A stretch of 64,000 nt of DNA, from NCBI RefSeq assembly GCF_020509005.1, contig NC_063016.1, positions 3,534,001 to 3,598,000 on the forward strand, read 5' to 3'. The DNA comes from Fulvia fulva (taxonomy: Eukaryota; Ascomycota; Dothideomycetes; Mycosphaerellales; Mycosphaerellaceae). Within the stretch, counting starts at the first letter, position 1. Each line of letters starts with the position of its first letter. This document shows positions 11,654 to 23,100 of the stretch, in pieces. The translations under genes and the position numbers were made by a program. The notes below the pieces were generated by a model. It worked only from the letters and a program-made list of their open reading frames with translations, had not been told where the DNA came from and searched no databases.

Positions 11654-12920
11654 TCATGCTACAGTAGCCATAACCTGCTCCATCCAAGGATACACACTCC
11701 CATTCGCGGGTGGATAGCCCATATGCAACAACCCCGTAAAGAACCTCGCCTCCTTCGGCGTCCCATACTCCATCATGAGCATGCTATCTTCTATCGGCAT
11801 AAGACCATCGTGCGTGCCATTAATCAATAGCAATCGTGTAGCTGGCTTCTCCACAACCCCCAGCTCGACCAGACTGAAGTCCTTCTGCGCATTCTCCAGG
11901 AGCTCATCATCAGTCTTGTACCCGAACTTCTCGCGTAAAGCTGGAAGCAGCGTCCACGGGTACTCATGGTCCTTCGCCTTCTCCAGCCACGCTCTCGAGA
12001 AGAAGTGGTGGGTCCCTGCTCCTTGCCCTACTGCGCCAAGCAGGCGGGTGGAGTGGGTGTGTGCAGCACGGATGGCGTTGTGACCGCCGGCGGAGAGGCC
12101 CCAGCAGATGATCTTCTTCATGTCGTAGACACCTTCTTCCTTCATCCAGTCGAGGATGCTGGTCCAGAGACGATCGGGTGAGGTAGGGTCGCGGCGATCG
12201 GCTGGGCAGTCTGCTGTGCCTGGAATGTCGACGATTATGCTGGCCCACCCACGGGAGAGGAACTCGTCAGAGCGAACTGTGTTGTCGGGGCGGTGGCCGT
12301 CGAGACCGCACATTAGGATAGTGGCTGGTGCTGGCTTTTCCCTGCTTGCGTTGGGTGGGTTGCGGATGTACAGTGGTACTGTCTTGCCCTCATCTTTGTC
12401 CGTGCCTGCTGTGTGTGGGATTGCAATATCTTCGATCGGTACCTCCCAAAGCTTTGCACCTTTCATATACGCATCTTTCTGGGCTGTGTATGCATCTGTC
12501 TTCAGCTTGCTATTGATGTACGGGAAGCGGGCGATTCTGTAGACGGCACACGCCCGGAGGTAAAGGCTAATTGCTTCCTGCTTCTTGCCAGATGATGCTG
12601 CTTCATCTGCTTGCTTGACCAATGCCTCGCATGTAGGAAGGAACTCGGCGGTGTATTCGTCGGTGTAGCCATCGTGAATGCCCTTCTTGATCAAGGTCTC
12701 AAAGATAGGATTGAAGTCGTCGAATTTGCCGTCGTGGAAGGGATAGAGAGATCCTGTTCAGTCAGAGGAGGTAGTACTAGCGGCTTTCCTGTCGTGACAT
12801 ACGCTCACACGGGAACTTCCACTTCTTGAACCAGAGGTTCTCGATCGAGCCCAGATGAGGATATAGCTGCTCGAACTTGTCGCCGAGAATCCATCGGCTG
12901 CCTGTACGCGGGTCTGTCAT
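11654..12920 (-). CDS. Ayg1-like alpha/beta hydrolase (polyketide chain-shortening type)
   Basis: Two exons, 12920-12803 and 12753-11654. The 49-nt intron (GTATGT...AACAG, phase 1) joins WKFPCER to SLYPFHDGKFDDF, giving 405 residues. That is close to the ~406 residues of Aspergillus fumigatus Ayg1, and the N-terminal FPC-(x)3-YPFHDG pattern fits that family. The nucleophile lies in WGLSAGGH (Ser near 260), the acid in INGTHDGLMP (Asp near 355) and the histidine in LLHMGYP (near 383). Ayg1 proteins hydrolyse a C-C bond in a heptaketide naphthopyrone on the way to DHN melanin. No polyketide synthase or other melanin gene is in the window, so the substrate may differ. Confidence 0.8.
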
Positions 12921-13787
12921 CTTGATTGACTGCTATGTGGTCTACAGAACAGTGAAGTAATGAAGGGTGGTATGGCAAACGTGCCTGAGAGATGTGCTCA
13001 ACACTTGCTGCGGATCAAGTAATGGTCAAGGATCGGGTCTCCTCGATATTTGTACCTACCAGATCAAAGCAATGCGCTGACGCCTCTCGGGGCCATCGAC
13101 CGGCATCGGGCTACAGAGGGTCCTCACAGTGCTCAGACGGTCGACGTTGTACCATCTACTGCGTGCGACCTGCATCATCCTGTCGATTGAGGGGAGTCCG
13201 AAGCCGAAAGTACCTGCAGTTAGGGATCATGGCGCGCTCGGCTGCCTGATTCGCCTGCCGTGTTTCGGACTGGAGGGAGCAATTCTCCGATGGTATGCCA
13301 GCCTCGTGGCCTTTCTGCTAGCGTCGTGGTCGGTGCATGATGGATCATGCTGAGGCAAGAACATGTGAATCTCACATGTGCTGATGCAATGGCACCTGCA
13401 GCGATCCCTGCTCTCGGCTGCAGCTTCCTTGCCATATTCTGGCCGGCCCGCCGCTGCCCCGCCACCCACCTCGCACTTCACGTTGCTCTGCTGCGTCGTA
13501 CCTTTCTTGTGCACTCCAAAGCTTGACAGCATGCTCAGCGTGAATAGCTACATGTCTCGTGCCTGTATCACCGAATCTCATCTGCCATTCACTACTGCAC
13601 ACTTTGACTGAACACAAGTCTGGGAGAGCATTAGTATCAGCTTCGCCAAGATCAATCGCCAATTGCATACGTAACAGCTTGTTGCCAGCCGGCCGTCACG
13701 AAACACGGTCATCACCGTATACCATCGCGGACGCCTTCACTGCTGGAACCATCGAGCGTCTGTTGAACATCTCCTTGTGACCGCAGT
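12921..13787. promoter_or_regulatory. Shared divergent promoter region
   Basis: 867 bp between the Ayg1-like gene and the universal-stress gene, transcribed away from each other. Short frames are present on both strands, but none has support. It probably carries both promoters and 5' UTRs. Confidence 0.4.
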
Positions 13788-15572
13788 ATGGACCATCGCG
13801 AGGAACAACCGCCTCCGCCTGTCTCAGTCGTGGTGGACGAGAAGTCGGCAGCCGACACGGGAACGCCCTCTGCCGCTGAACCTTCATCCGCGGGAACTGC
13901 TTCTGCCACACCCACGAGTGCCCTCACTTCGTCATCCAGCTTGTCACCACCAGTATCGCCTCCAGCATCGCCTCCAGCATTGCTACCAGAGCGTCACCGA
14001 TCACAAGACGATATCCATTCTACCCGGCCAAAGTTTGATCGCCTAGGCAATCCGCTTCCTTCCAGCCGCGGCTCAAGTGCCATGTCTTCTGTCTATGGCA
14101 CAAGCAAGATCAGATTGCCTGGCGATCTGGGCGCAAAGGATCCACGGAGGCCCAAATCTCCACCTCCGCCTAGACTGCCTGGTGATCTGGGGCCAAACGA
14201 TCCGCGACGACCAAAGTCGCCTGCACCTATGAGCGCCGCTAGCAGCCCTGCGCCATCGCCGCATCATGCAAGGCATGCAAGTGACGATGGCGGCGGAGGA
14301 CGGTTGCAGGAAGATCCACCGGAGCCTGGACAAGAACAGCCAAGTGACGATGATGCCGACGCTGATAACGACAACGATACGGATCGCGATGTGGACGATC
14401 GGCGAGGTCGTGGTAGGAAACGACCCGAGCCCGGAAGGACGACATCTGGCAAGTCGATCAATGTTCGCGAAGATAGCGACGATGATTCGGAGCGGGAAGC
14501 CTTTCCAGAAGGACTCAAGCCGGATCCCACGAAGGGTGAGAGTAAGCTGTCTTTCAAGAAAGACCCGAAAATAAGAATCCAGAGTCCTGGATCAAGCGGC
14601 AGAAGGCGTGTTCATCCTTCTACAGCCTTTGACGCTGCGCCATCAGGCGCTTCGACGCCACTACATTCCGATGACGAGTCGCAATCGGAGCTGCGGATGG
14701 CCCAGAAACTTTCTTTAACAATGTCAGCCATACACAGCACGCCATCGGCGCATCGGGTGATACGACAGATCATTCGCGGAGACTTTGAGCATTTCCAGCG
14801 CGAAGCAGAAGACGGCCGTAAGCGGCAAAGAATGTATCTCGTTGCCACAGATATGTCGCCTGAAGCCGAATATGCTCTTGAGTGGACCATTGGCACAGTC
14901 TTGCGAGACGGCGACACCCTCTTCGCAGTCTATGCCGCAGACGAGGAGCATGTTGGCAACGAAGGCGACGGTGGTGTTGAAGTGGGCCAGGGTGCGAACA
15001 GTGTCAAAGATACTGCTACACTACTGAAGAGTCTTCCGGCAATCCAGCAGGCTGTTTCGCAGTCGTCCCCTCTTGCACGATCAAGTCTGGGCGGCAATGG
15101 CAGCAAGGAAGATATTCGGAGTCGCAGCAGAGGTGTATACTCAAATGCCGAGACTGAACGCCGGAAAGCCATGGAAGGTGTGACCGAGCGCTGTGTGAGG
15201 CTCCTCCGGAAGACACACCTGCAAGTCCGAGTCGTGGTAGAAGTGTTCCACTGCAAATCTCCTCGACACATGATCACAGAAGTCATCGACTTCCTCTCTC
15301 CTACGCTGGTAATTATTGGTTCCCGCGGCAGGAGTGCAGTGAAGGGCGTGCTTCTCGGCAGCTTCAGTAATTACCTGGTCACCAAGAGTTCTGTACCGGT
15401 CATGGTCGCCAGAAGGAAACTGCGCAAACACTCTAAGCCGGTGAAGAACAAAGACGGACTGGCAGTACCATACTCGGGCACAGGACGTTCCCGACACTTC
15501 AGCAATATGATTGAGCCAGCGAGAGGGAAGGGACTGCGCGTGAAGGATTGGGAGCATGTCGGTATCGACTAG
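13788..15572 (+). CDS. Universal stress protein (USP) domain protein with long disordered N-terminus
   Basis: A 594-residue single-exon protein. The first ~300 residues are rich in Pro, Ser and Asp; a 12-residue core (RLPGDLG..DPRR) occurs twice around 100-150. The USP domain spans about 340-545. It begins with RMYLVATDMSPEAEYALEW, an ATP-binding-type beta-alpha start. It ends with VIIGSRGRSAVKGVLLGS, which carries the G-x2-G-x9-G(S/T)-like loop of nucleotide-binding USPs, then VPVMVARRKLRK. Filamentous ascomycetes have several such large USP proteins; their roles in stress are poorly defined. The start at 13788 is the first ATG that keeps the N-terminal low-complexity region. Confidence 0.85.
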   Translation: MDHREEQPPPPVSVVVDEKSAADTGTPSAAEPSSAGTASATPTSALTSSSSLSPPVSPPASPPALLPERHRSQDDIHSTRPKFDRLGNPLPSSRGSSAMSSVYGTSKIRLPGDLGAKDPRRPKSPPPPRLPGDLGPNDPRRPKSPAPMSAASSPAPSPHHARHASDDGGGGRLQEDPPEPGQEQPSDDDADADNDNDTDRDVDDRRGRGRKRPEPGRTTSGKSINVREDSDDDSEREAFPEGLKPDPTKGESKLSFKKDPKIRIQSPGSSGRRRVHPSTAFDAAPSGASTPLHSDDESQSELRMAQKLSLTMSAIHSTPSAHRVIRQIIRGDFEHFQREAEDGRKRQRMYLVATDMSPEAEYALEWTIGTVLRDGDTLFAVYAADEEHVGNEGDGGVEVGQGANSVKDTATLLKSLPAIQQAVSQSSPLARSSLGGNGSKEDIRSRSRGVYSNAETERRKAMEGVTERCVRLLRKTHLQVRVVVEVFHCKSPRHMITEVIDFLSPTLVIIGSRGRSAVKGVLLGSFSNYLVTKSSVPVMVARRKLRKHSKPVKNKDGLAVPYSGTGRSRHFSNMIEPARGKGLRVKDWEHVGID

Positions 15573-16001
15573 GAGACGTTAAAGGAGATTCGCATGGGGC
15601 ACTTGAAGGGGCGGGAGCGGCATCTAAAGGAAGAGCAGTGGAGGCAGCAGAATCGTCGGAGGAGTATGTGTTGTACTGACCTTTGACCAGGACGTACCGC
15701 TGGCACGCCGGAAGATGTCATCATTCTTGTTGTAATAGCAACAGCACGACACATCCACGGCACGAATGCTGTCAAATGGTTATCCATCACATTTCAGCAT
15801 CACGTGAGCCAAAAGTTCATCGATCTCGCGCTAGTGTCGCCATCCAAGCATAAAATGCAATGCCTCCCCACTCCCTCTTCCTCTTCCTTTCGCAACTCCC
15901 TTCGCGCCTCACCGCCCTGCTCGGTCAACGACAAATCAAACGAAAGCACCAAGCTCCTCAGCTGCACCTTGGCCGCTAACGTCGCCCTCCTGCAAGCCAC
16001 G
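15573..16001. other. Spacer with 3' UTR and promoter of the zinc-finger gene
   Basis: 429 bp. The frame of the following gene is open upstream to about 15804 and has an earlier in-frame ATG at 15855, so its true start could lie here. Nothing else is visible. Confidence 0.4.
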
Positions 16002-16512
16002 ATGTCACCAAGCAACTACAACCAGTCGAGCTTGCCTCCAATGGCTTATGACGACCCCGACTGGCTAGAAGAAGTCTTGGCCACAGAAGCGAGACTGGAG
16101 GAGGAAGCAGGATTGGGGACGAACCACTCAGCGATCTTGGACTCGGCTCCGGCTGATCCAGGATTGGCGAGGTAATTTTTTTTACTGACAGTCCGCAAGG
16201 CATCGAGTTGTTCAGGTACCAGCTGCACAGCTGTCTGACTCAACTGCCGCGACCTCAGCGATCATCGTCCTCTGTCCAGACATCGCCTCCATTCCACCCG
16301 GACGTCAACCAACCGCCAACCTGATGTGTGGCTTTCCTGGCTGTGCTTCGGTCAACTTGTTCTCTCGCAAGGCAGAACTCCAGCGCCACATGGAGACTCA
16401 CCTCCCAGCACGGTTTCCATGCCACGTTGCTGGCTGCGATCGTGTTGGAGCAAATGGATTCAAGCGCAGGGAGCACCTTCGCAACCATCTGAGGAAGATT
16501 CACGGCATCTAG
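16002..16512 (+). CDS. C2H2 zinc-finger protein, tandem copy 1
   Basis: I model exons 16002-16171 and 16200-16512, giving 160 residues. The C-terminus holds two C2H2-like fingers: CGFPGC...RKAELQRHMETH, then CHVAGCDRVGANGFKRREHLRNHLRKIHG. It matches the next gene closely from ASIPPGRQ to the stop. The intron I need to keep frame is only 28 nt (GTAATT...GCAAG), shorter than a normal fungal intron. The same join occurs in copy 2, which supports the exon boundary (HR after the intron in both). The intron may have been shortened by deletion, or the gene may be damaged. Likely a nuclear DNA-binding protein; targets unknown. Confidence 0.6.
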
Positions 16513-17006
16513 GCACACTTCAGGAGCTACCTTACGGACAATGTTTGACGACTTTGACGACGATCAGCTACAGGGCTTTGGGGGAAGATATGGATGTTTT
16601 TTGGATTCGGTATTGTTAGGTGATGTAGTATCTAGAATGTTTCACGTGATGACCCATATCCTCCTGATGCACAATTCTCTATCACTCGAGCGCTTTCCAT
16701 ACCAACTCGTCATCGTCGCTCATCTACTCAGTGTAACGCTTCTGTACTGGCGTCGCCCTCTTCTGACACATGAACACAAAGCACAAACTCACTCAATGCT
16801 AGCGGCTTGGCACCAGAGCAACAGCATATTGCTTTGACATTCCCCGATCCTGGTTCCAACAGCTTTTCGCACCTTCAACCTTCATTTTCACAGCTGAAGA
16901 GTCAAGAGCCTCGACCTCCAGCCAATCGACAACAAATTGCCCAGCCTCCTGCACCTGACCCCACCAGCGCTGTCAGCGTCGCCCTCCTGCAAGCCGCGAC
17001 ATCATC
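16513..17006. other. Spacer between duplicated zinc-finger genes
   Basis: Its right end repeats the 5' flank of copy 1: CGTCGCCCTCCTGCAAGCC occurs at 15980-15998 and again just before 17007. The tandem duplication therefore included upstream DNA. Confidence 0.5.
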
Positions 17007-17386
17007 ATGGCGGCCTCTTTCGGCGACAACCAAGATGGACCAGTCCCCGCAGGCGCGGCTGGGTGAGTTTCCTTTTGGACCCTAAAGCGATGTCATGCAG
17101 CCATCGTGAAATCTGGGGGCCTCGAAATATAGATTCTGTCGCTATCATTATCTGCCACACAACCGCCTCAATCCCACCAGGGCGCCAAGCTACTCGCTGC
17201 CTGCAGTGTGGTATTTGCCTCTCGACTACCCTCTTCAACCGCAAGGCGGAGTTGCAGCGTCATATGGAGACCCACTTTCCTCCTGCTCATGCTTGTACTA
17301 TTGCTGGATGTGAGCGTGGTGGATCAAATGGGTTCAAGCGTGCTGAGCATCTGAGAACCCATCTAAGGGAGATCCATGGCATGTGA
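17007..17386 (+). CDS. C2H2 zinc-finger protein, tandem copy 2
   Basis: Exons 17007-17062 and 17101-17386 encode 113 residues. The intron (GTGAGT...ATGCAG) is 38 nt, phase 2. After it the protein reads GHREIWGP and continues to AIIICHTTASIPPGRQ. The first finger is CLQCGICLSTTLFNRKAELQ...H and the second is CTIAGCERGGSNGFKRAEHL followed by RTHLREIHG. The two copies share about two thirds of the residues in the finger region but differ in their N-termini, where the frames used are not the same. The short intron is unusual but splices cleanly. Confidence 0.6.
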
Positions 17387-17767
17387 TGCTACTGGTCAAT
17401 GTCAGGAAGTAGTCATGTGATGTGTTAGGATGAGCTGTTGAGTTCATGGTCTGCTGTTTTGGGTGCTTAGCATGTAGCTCACATGGAATGAAACTGTGAG
17501 TTGCGTCTTCCATGATGACCGATAATCAGTTGTTGAGCACTCTCGGTCGAAGTTTACGTGTCTAAATACCAATCATGTTTGACTATCGCAAAGGCAGATG
17601 GTCGAACTTAATGCGATACCATTTCCATATATTCTACGTTACAGTACGAAATACATCCATCTCATCATCCTCTTCTTCTTGACTTCGTAAAGAGGGACTT
17701 GGGGTCAGCCGTAAACTCATCATCATCCTCATCCATCATGTATACTCCTTGCTCGCTCTTTCGTAAC
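17387..17767. other. Convergent 3' spacer
   Basis: 381 bp between convergent genes; no gene seen. Confidence 0.45.
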
Positions 17768-18398
17768 CTATACTTGTGGAGTAAGTGTGCGAGCTGGGAT
17801 AGTGATAGCCGGCACAGACGCGAATGGTGGAATGCTGAAGCCTGGGATCGTGATGGCTGGAATGACGATCTGGTGAAATGTTAGCGAAAGGCTCCATAGC
17901 ATGCGTGTTGTGACTTACTGGAACATTGGTCGGCAGACCAGTTGGAAGAGTGATTGATGGCACAGTCACGCTTGGTAGAGTGGTTGGCAGACCGGTTGGA
18001 AGACCAGTGGGCACTCCAGTGGGCAGCACAGTAGAGAAGCCGGGGATAGTTTGAGTGACACCGCCAATGACAGTAGTGACACTGATAGGCTGGAGAGTGT
18101 TGCCGAGAAGATCAGTGGTAGCGCCAGTTGGGAGGACGTTCGTTGGAAGAGTGGTTGTTGGCAGAACGTTGGTGGGCAAAACGTTTGTTGGCAGAGTTGT
18201 TGGCAGGTTGGTTGGCAGATTCGTTGGCAGGTTTGTTGGCAGATTTGTTGGCAAACTGGTGGGTAGAGCTCCTGGGTTGAGGCGAGTTGCAATGCCTACG
18301 AGGCCGTTGAGGAAGTTCAGAAAGTTTCCTTGTGGGTCGGCTACCGGAGCGGCCATGGCGCCAGCGGCGAACAGGGCGATGATGCTGAAGCACTGCAT
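17768..18398 (-). CDS. Secreted LPTN-repeat protein, probably cell-wall associated
   Basis: Exons 18398-17919 and 17869-17768; the intron at 17870-17918 is GTAAGT...CACCAG, 49 nt, phase 0. Splicing replaces an implausible tail with one rich in Ile and Pro that ends in ARTLTPQV, giving 193 residues. MQCFSIIALFAAGAMA is a typical signal peptide. The mature protein has a short stretch ending near PGALPTS, then at least ten LPTN/LPTT/LPTG repeats encoded by 12-bp units, a Thr/Val/Ile-rich core and more LPTG. There are no cysteines after the signal peptide and no GPI signal. Composition suggests an O-glycosylated wall or matrix protein. The repeat number is likely variable between strains. Confidence 0.75.
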
Positions 18399-20146
18399 TT
18401 TGAAGGCTAGGTGGTGATAGCTGATTATAGCTCGAAGAGATATTGATGCTGAGTGATGAGAGGTTGAGATTGTCGAGGCTGTCGATGCTGAGTTGTTGTT
18501 GTGATGATGATGTTGAGATTGTAGAAGAACCGCCCGCTCTTATACCACATCATGAGCATACACCGCTAAGAGCTTCTTCGTGGCCTGTGCCGTTACCATT
18601 GCATGTTGTTCGTCACTGATCTGTTGTGCGTTGAAGTTGAGACATTCCCATACTGCTCCACAGCGCTCACAACTCCATCTACAGTCATCATCGATGTCAA
18701 TCTGACTCCACTTCAGTCTGGATGACAGCGTGGCTCTCTTGCATCCAGCCTCGTGGGATGAGGATTGCAGTCTCTCGAGCCAGAATGTGGCCAATGTGAG
18801 TGAGCTCAACATGTTGAACACCACGTGCAAGACAAGTTGACGTTGATACTCAGCGGAGTCCAGCCTGAAGACGGTTCGATCAGCACGTGTGCACGATATC
18901 GTCCTTGTGCGAACGCTTTCGCAGCGGCATGAGAGCCCAGGAGCCAGGTTGACAGAGGATCAAAATGATAGACATCGATGTCGGTGGCGTTCTAGACCTA
19001 AGACGTGCCAAGAACTTGCCATGTGCTTGGGGATAACATTCGCACCAATGACTTCGATGGCGGGATCATTGGCCGTGCGACATAGCACGTGATGCCGGTT
19101 TCCTCGAGCATATACGCTTGTAGGCTCCCGGTTCTCCCAATCCAGCCATCGCCATGTGCGCAAGCATCGATCTGAGACAAGTACCCGGTGTCTCAGCTCG
19201 TCCATGGCGTGGGCTCGACAACAACGGCTCAGCGGCTGCAGCTCCGCAGCTGTGCGGCTGTGTGCTGTTTGATCCTGCACATGTCGAACAGTCATCCTTC
19301 ATGCGAACGGCAGCTTCTGCTGTGAGTGTCTTGCAGTAGCCACCGGGCTCAGAAGCGAGCCCAGCGTGGCATTGTCAAATGATCTTAGATCGAAAGTGCA
19401 AGAGGACAAAACTAGCGACGCGAACATCGGAGCTGATTCAAAGTCTCATCGCTCGTCAGACTAGCCTCTTCTACTGCGCATCGTCGTTTGCACTGAAAGT
19501 GGCTGCTGTGGCCTGATGACCTCTCAGACAGATTTTGAAAGCACATCTTGCGGCTGGCGTGAAGCAAGCACCAGCTATGGTCCGGTGGAGAGTTTCGAGG
19601 TAGACTCTTTGCTATCACGTCGTGTCGATGGTACTTAGCAGGATTTAGAGTACCCCAGCTAGTATGAGTGTTACTTTGGGCGACTGTTGCCTTGGAACGG
19701 GAACCCATACAAAGTATCTCCTGGGGAGGGCAGATTGGAAGCAAAGTAACCCTGGATAGTCGCACAAGTCAAGACCAGAACCGAGCAGGAGCCATGTCAC
19801 AGTCATAAGACCAGGCGCTTGATCAACGAGAGAGATACCCAAGAAGGGTCCGAGAATGAGCATCGCGTCATGATATCTCCTCTAAATACCGAACTACACA
19901 AACACAAAAGCAGCCACATCTCGACATTCTTGAGACCGAACACATTAACACCATCCTCCAGCCGGTTCAACGTGCGAAAACCTGATTTCATGTCCTGTTC
20001 CCGAACAGCCAAGACTCCTCGCTTATGTTGTGTCCAGTGTTGAGATTTGCCACCCAGTGAGAGTTGGTAAGGAGAGGGAAGAAAGTGTCGTCCAGCTTGG
20101 ACCATAGTTACAAAGGAGAGGGGGTTTGAGGCGTTGTACAGCAGTA
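18399..20146. other. 1.75-kb region without a supported gene
   Basis: Bases just upstream of 18398 are the 5' flank of the secreted-protein gene. Beyond about 18,850 there are short frames on both strands (for example 18960-19295 minus) whose translations have no recognisable domain and no joining introns. It could hold a decayed gene, but I cannot name it. Confidence 0.4.
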
Positions 20147-23100
20147 TCAACGATGTGAGTGTGAGTGATGCCCGTGGCTGTGTCTACCGTTGGCACGGGA
20201 CAGCGAGCCTACATTATGGCGACCTGGGATTTAGTCAGTACTGTTTCTTGTCGCTAGAATATAGTGACGACTTACCATCGCAGCACGCCCTCACGTCCTC
20301 CAACCGATCAGCCTGCTTGTCCTGCTGCTCTATGACTGCTCGGAGGTCTTCGGCGCTATCGGCGGCAACACTAGCATCATAGATCGAAGCAGGATCGAAG
20401 TTGTCTCTGCGGTGAGACAATGCGGATCCTGAACGGCCGCTGCTTGATGGCCGAAAGCGACTTGTAAGGGATGTGAAGCGACCTCCGACGCTTCCCGATG
20501 ACTGGCGAGAGTTGTTCGAGACAGTGCTTGTTAAGCCGTTGTTAAATGTCGGCGGCTGTAGGGTTTTCGCTTGCTGCGTTACTGTCCCGTGCCGATTCGT
20601 CAGTGTTCGGTTAGCGTCGTGCCGACGAGGGCTCGTGTTCCTCGTTGTGCGGCTGTTGTAGCTGCTCAGACTGGCTCGGTCGCGACTTTGTCGACTCGAG
20701 CTTCGTTGCTGCCCAGTCATTTTACTTATACTCCTGCTGACAGATCTGCCGAGTCCAGGTCTGAACTCGTCCAAATCGCTCTCGTCAAATGTGTCTTGCG
20801 CCTCGCCCTTTTCCTTGTCCGTCCTCAGCAGAAGATACGACAAAGCATTGAACCATGTCTCGTGACGCTGCGCAGTCGGGGCAGTAAAGACGATTTCACG
20901 GCCAGGGGTGACCACGACGAGCGACTTTCTGTGTAAGCCAGGCGGGTAGGCGTTGTCATCGGTGATCACTCGTACAGAGTCAATGGCGACGCTCTTCGCT
21001 TTTAGCATATTCTTGCCAGCCGTGCTTGGATCTTGTTCACTCCAGTAGAGAGTCCTGGTGTATGGATGCACCCAGAAGAAGCGTCTGTGGCGGGTATTGG
21101 ACGTTTCGCTGCGGCCTGCTTTGCGTGTATACTTCCACAAGTACTCTCCAATCATGGTCTGTGTGATAGCCTGTATCATGCGTGGATCTGTAGGAGGTGT
21201 GATGTCGTCTGGATAGACGCCATGACCACGGCTAATGTTGAAGCGCTCATCAAGCTCAGATGCAAACGATGACACAGATGTCCTGTGCGACACACGATCA
21301 GAAGCCATCTGACTCCGACTGGTTCTTGTCTGCACGGGACGCGGAGTGGTACTGTCACGTGAGCCCACGCGCTCATTCATGGTTCGATCTCTTGTAGATG
21401 GTCGTTTGTATGCAGAGGCAGGCATGGCTGGAGGACCCATCGTCCCAAACGCAGGTTGTCCTGTCGGCGTGCCCGGCGCTCGTTGTGCTTCAGCAATCTT
21501 TCTTGTGTGGTCAGCAGGCAATGGTGGCGCGCCCGCGGCCCTTGCCCGCATACTACCTGAGCTTGATGGACGGCGAGGCTGTTTGAGTGTCGGTGATTCG
21601 TATATCGAAGGTCGCGCTTCTGTCGAACGGTCTCTCGATGGCGATGTGGGTACTGGCGGCAACGAGCTCAATGCAGCAGCCGTTGCAGCACCACTTATTG
21701 CGGCATCCTTGCCTGGAACAATCGCAGTCTTGTTGCGAAGAATGCTATCAATATCCTTCCCTGAAACCAGGGTTTGCGACCCTTCATCAGTCATGGGGGG
21801 ACCAGGAGGGGGCCTGCTTGGCGGGGCATTGGTCGATATCTCAGCCAGCGGTGGTCTTGGGAAGTCAGCAGTATCCACAGGAGACTCGTTAGGTTCATTC
21901 TCGTCCTCTTCATCGGTAGCAACCAGAGGATGGTCGTGATAATTATGGGTGAGCAGAGTTTTCGGCTCCTGCTGTTCTGTTGAACTGCCAGGCACGTTTT
22001 CTGGGCGCTTTGAGCTCCGACGAGGCACGAACGGTGTGTCGTGCTCGGGGAAGTCTATTTCCACAGGCTTCACATCTTGGGCGATCAAGTCAGAGAACGC
22101 AAGACTGGCCGGATCTGGTGTCAACACCCTGATCGTTTCTTCTGCTTGAGCGTGCCTGCTCTGCATCTCCATGAATTGCCTCTTTAGATGCTCGAACTGG
22201 GTATTCGAGTTGTAGTGTTCCTGTTTCAACTGCTCCCGCTCGGACTCCATCTGCGCGTGCTGGCTCCGCAGATGCGCATGTTGCTTTGAAAGATCATGGA
22301 GTTGAGAAGTGACCACAGCATGGTCATGCTGTAGTTCTTCCCTCTCCTGCTCTGCCACCGTAAGCTTCTCTGATATCTCGCTCACCAAGCCCTTAAAGTG
22401 CTGAAGCTGTCTGTTGTGGTCAAGCTTGAGCTGAGCAATGGCTTGGCTCGACTCAGCACCGTGTCGCTTGAGGGCCTCGATCTCGGCGCTGTGACCCTGC
22501 TGCTCTTGCTCCCGAGATTGGTTGACCTGCATCAGTTCCTGCTTGTACATCTCGATCTCGGCAGTGCGAGTATCCTTGAGCTGCTTGATCTCGGCGCTGG
22601 CCTTCTCGACTTCAGCTACTCGGGCTCCTTGCAGTTGCTGCAACTCCGACTTTACCTTCTGCACCTCAGAATCACGAGATTCCTGTACTTGCTTCATCTC
22701 AGACTTGACTCTCTCGATCTCCGCTTCTCGGGCAGCTTGTGCTTGCTGAGCTTCTAACCTTTGTCGCTCGGTCTGGTCCTCGTGCAACTTGGTGACATGT
22801 GCAATCTGTGCCTTGTACGTCTCGATTTCGTCGTCGCGCGGATCTGTGATGGTAGAGAACTGCAGCCGAGTGTGGTCTTTGTCCGATGGTAGACCTTCGC
22901 TACCGCCAGGGCTTCTAGATTGGGACGCTGGGCGCGCAATTTCCGTTTCGGCCGTCTGTACACGCGCGAGGTCGTGGTTGGAAGAATCGCCTGAAGCTTG
23001 TGACGAGCCGTCCACCTCACGAGAACCATCATGCTGTCCGCCGACAAATCTGCTGACGCCAATGCCAGCAAGTGCCCCGCCTATAAGGTCACCGGCATGG

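Noticed and set aside
18960..19295. 111-codon minus-strand frame
   Set aside because: Overlapping frames compete, and none gives a recognisable protein even when joined by plausible introns.
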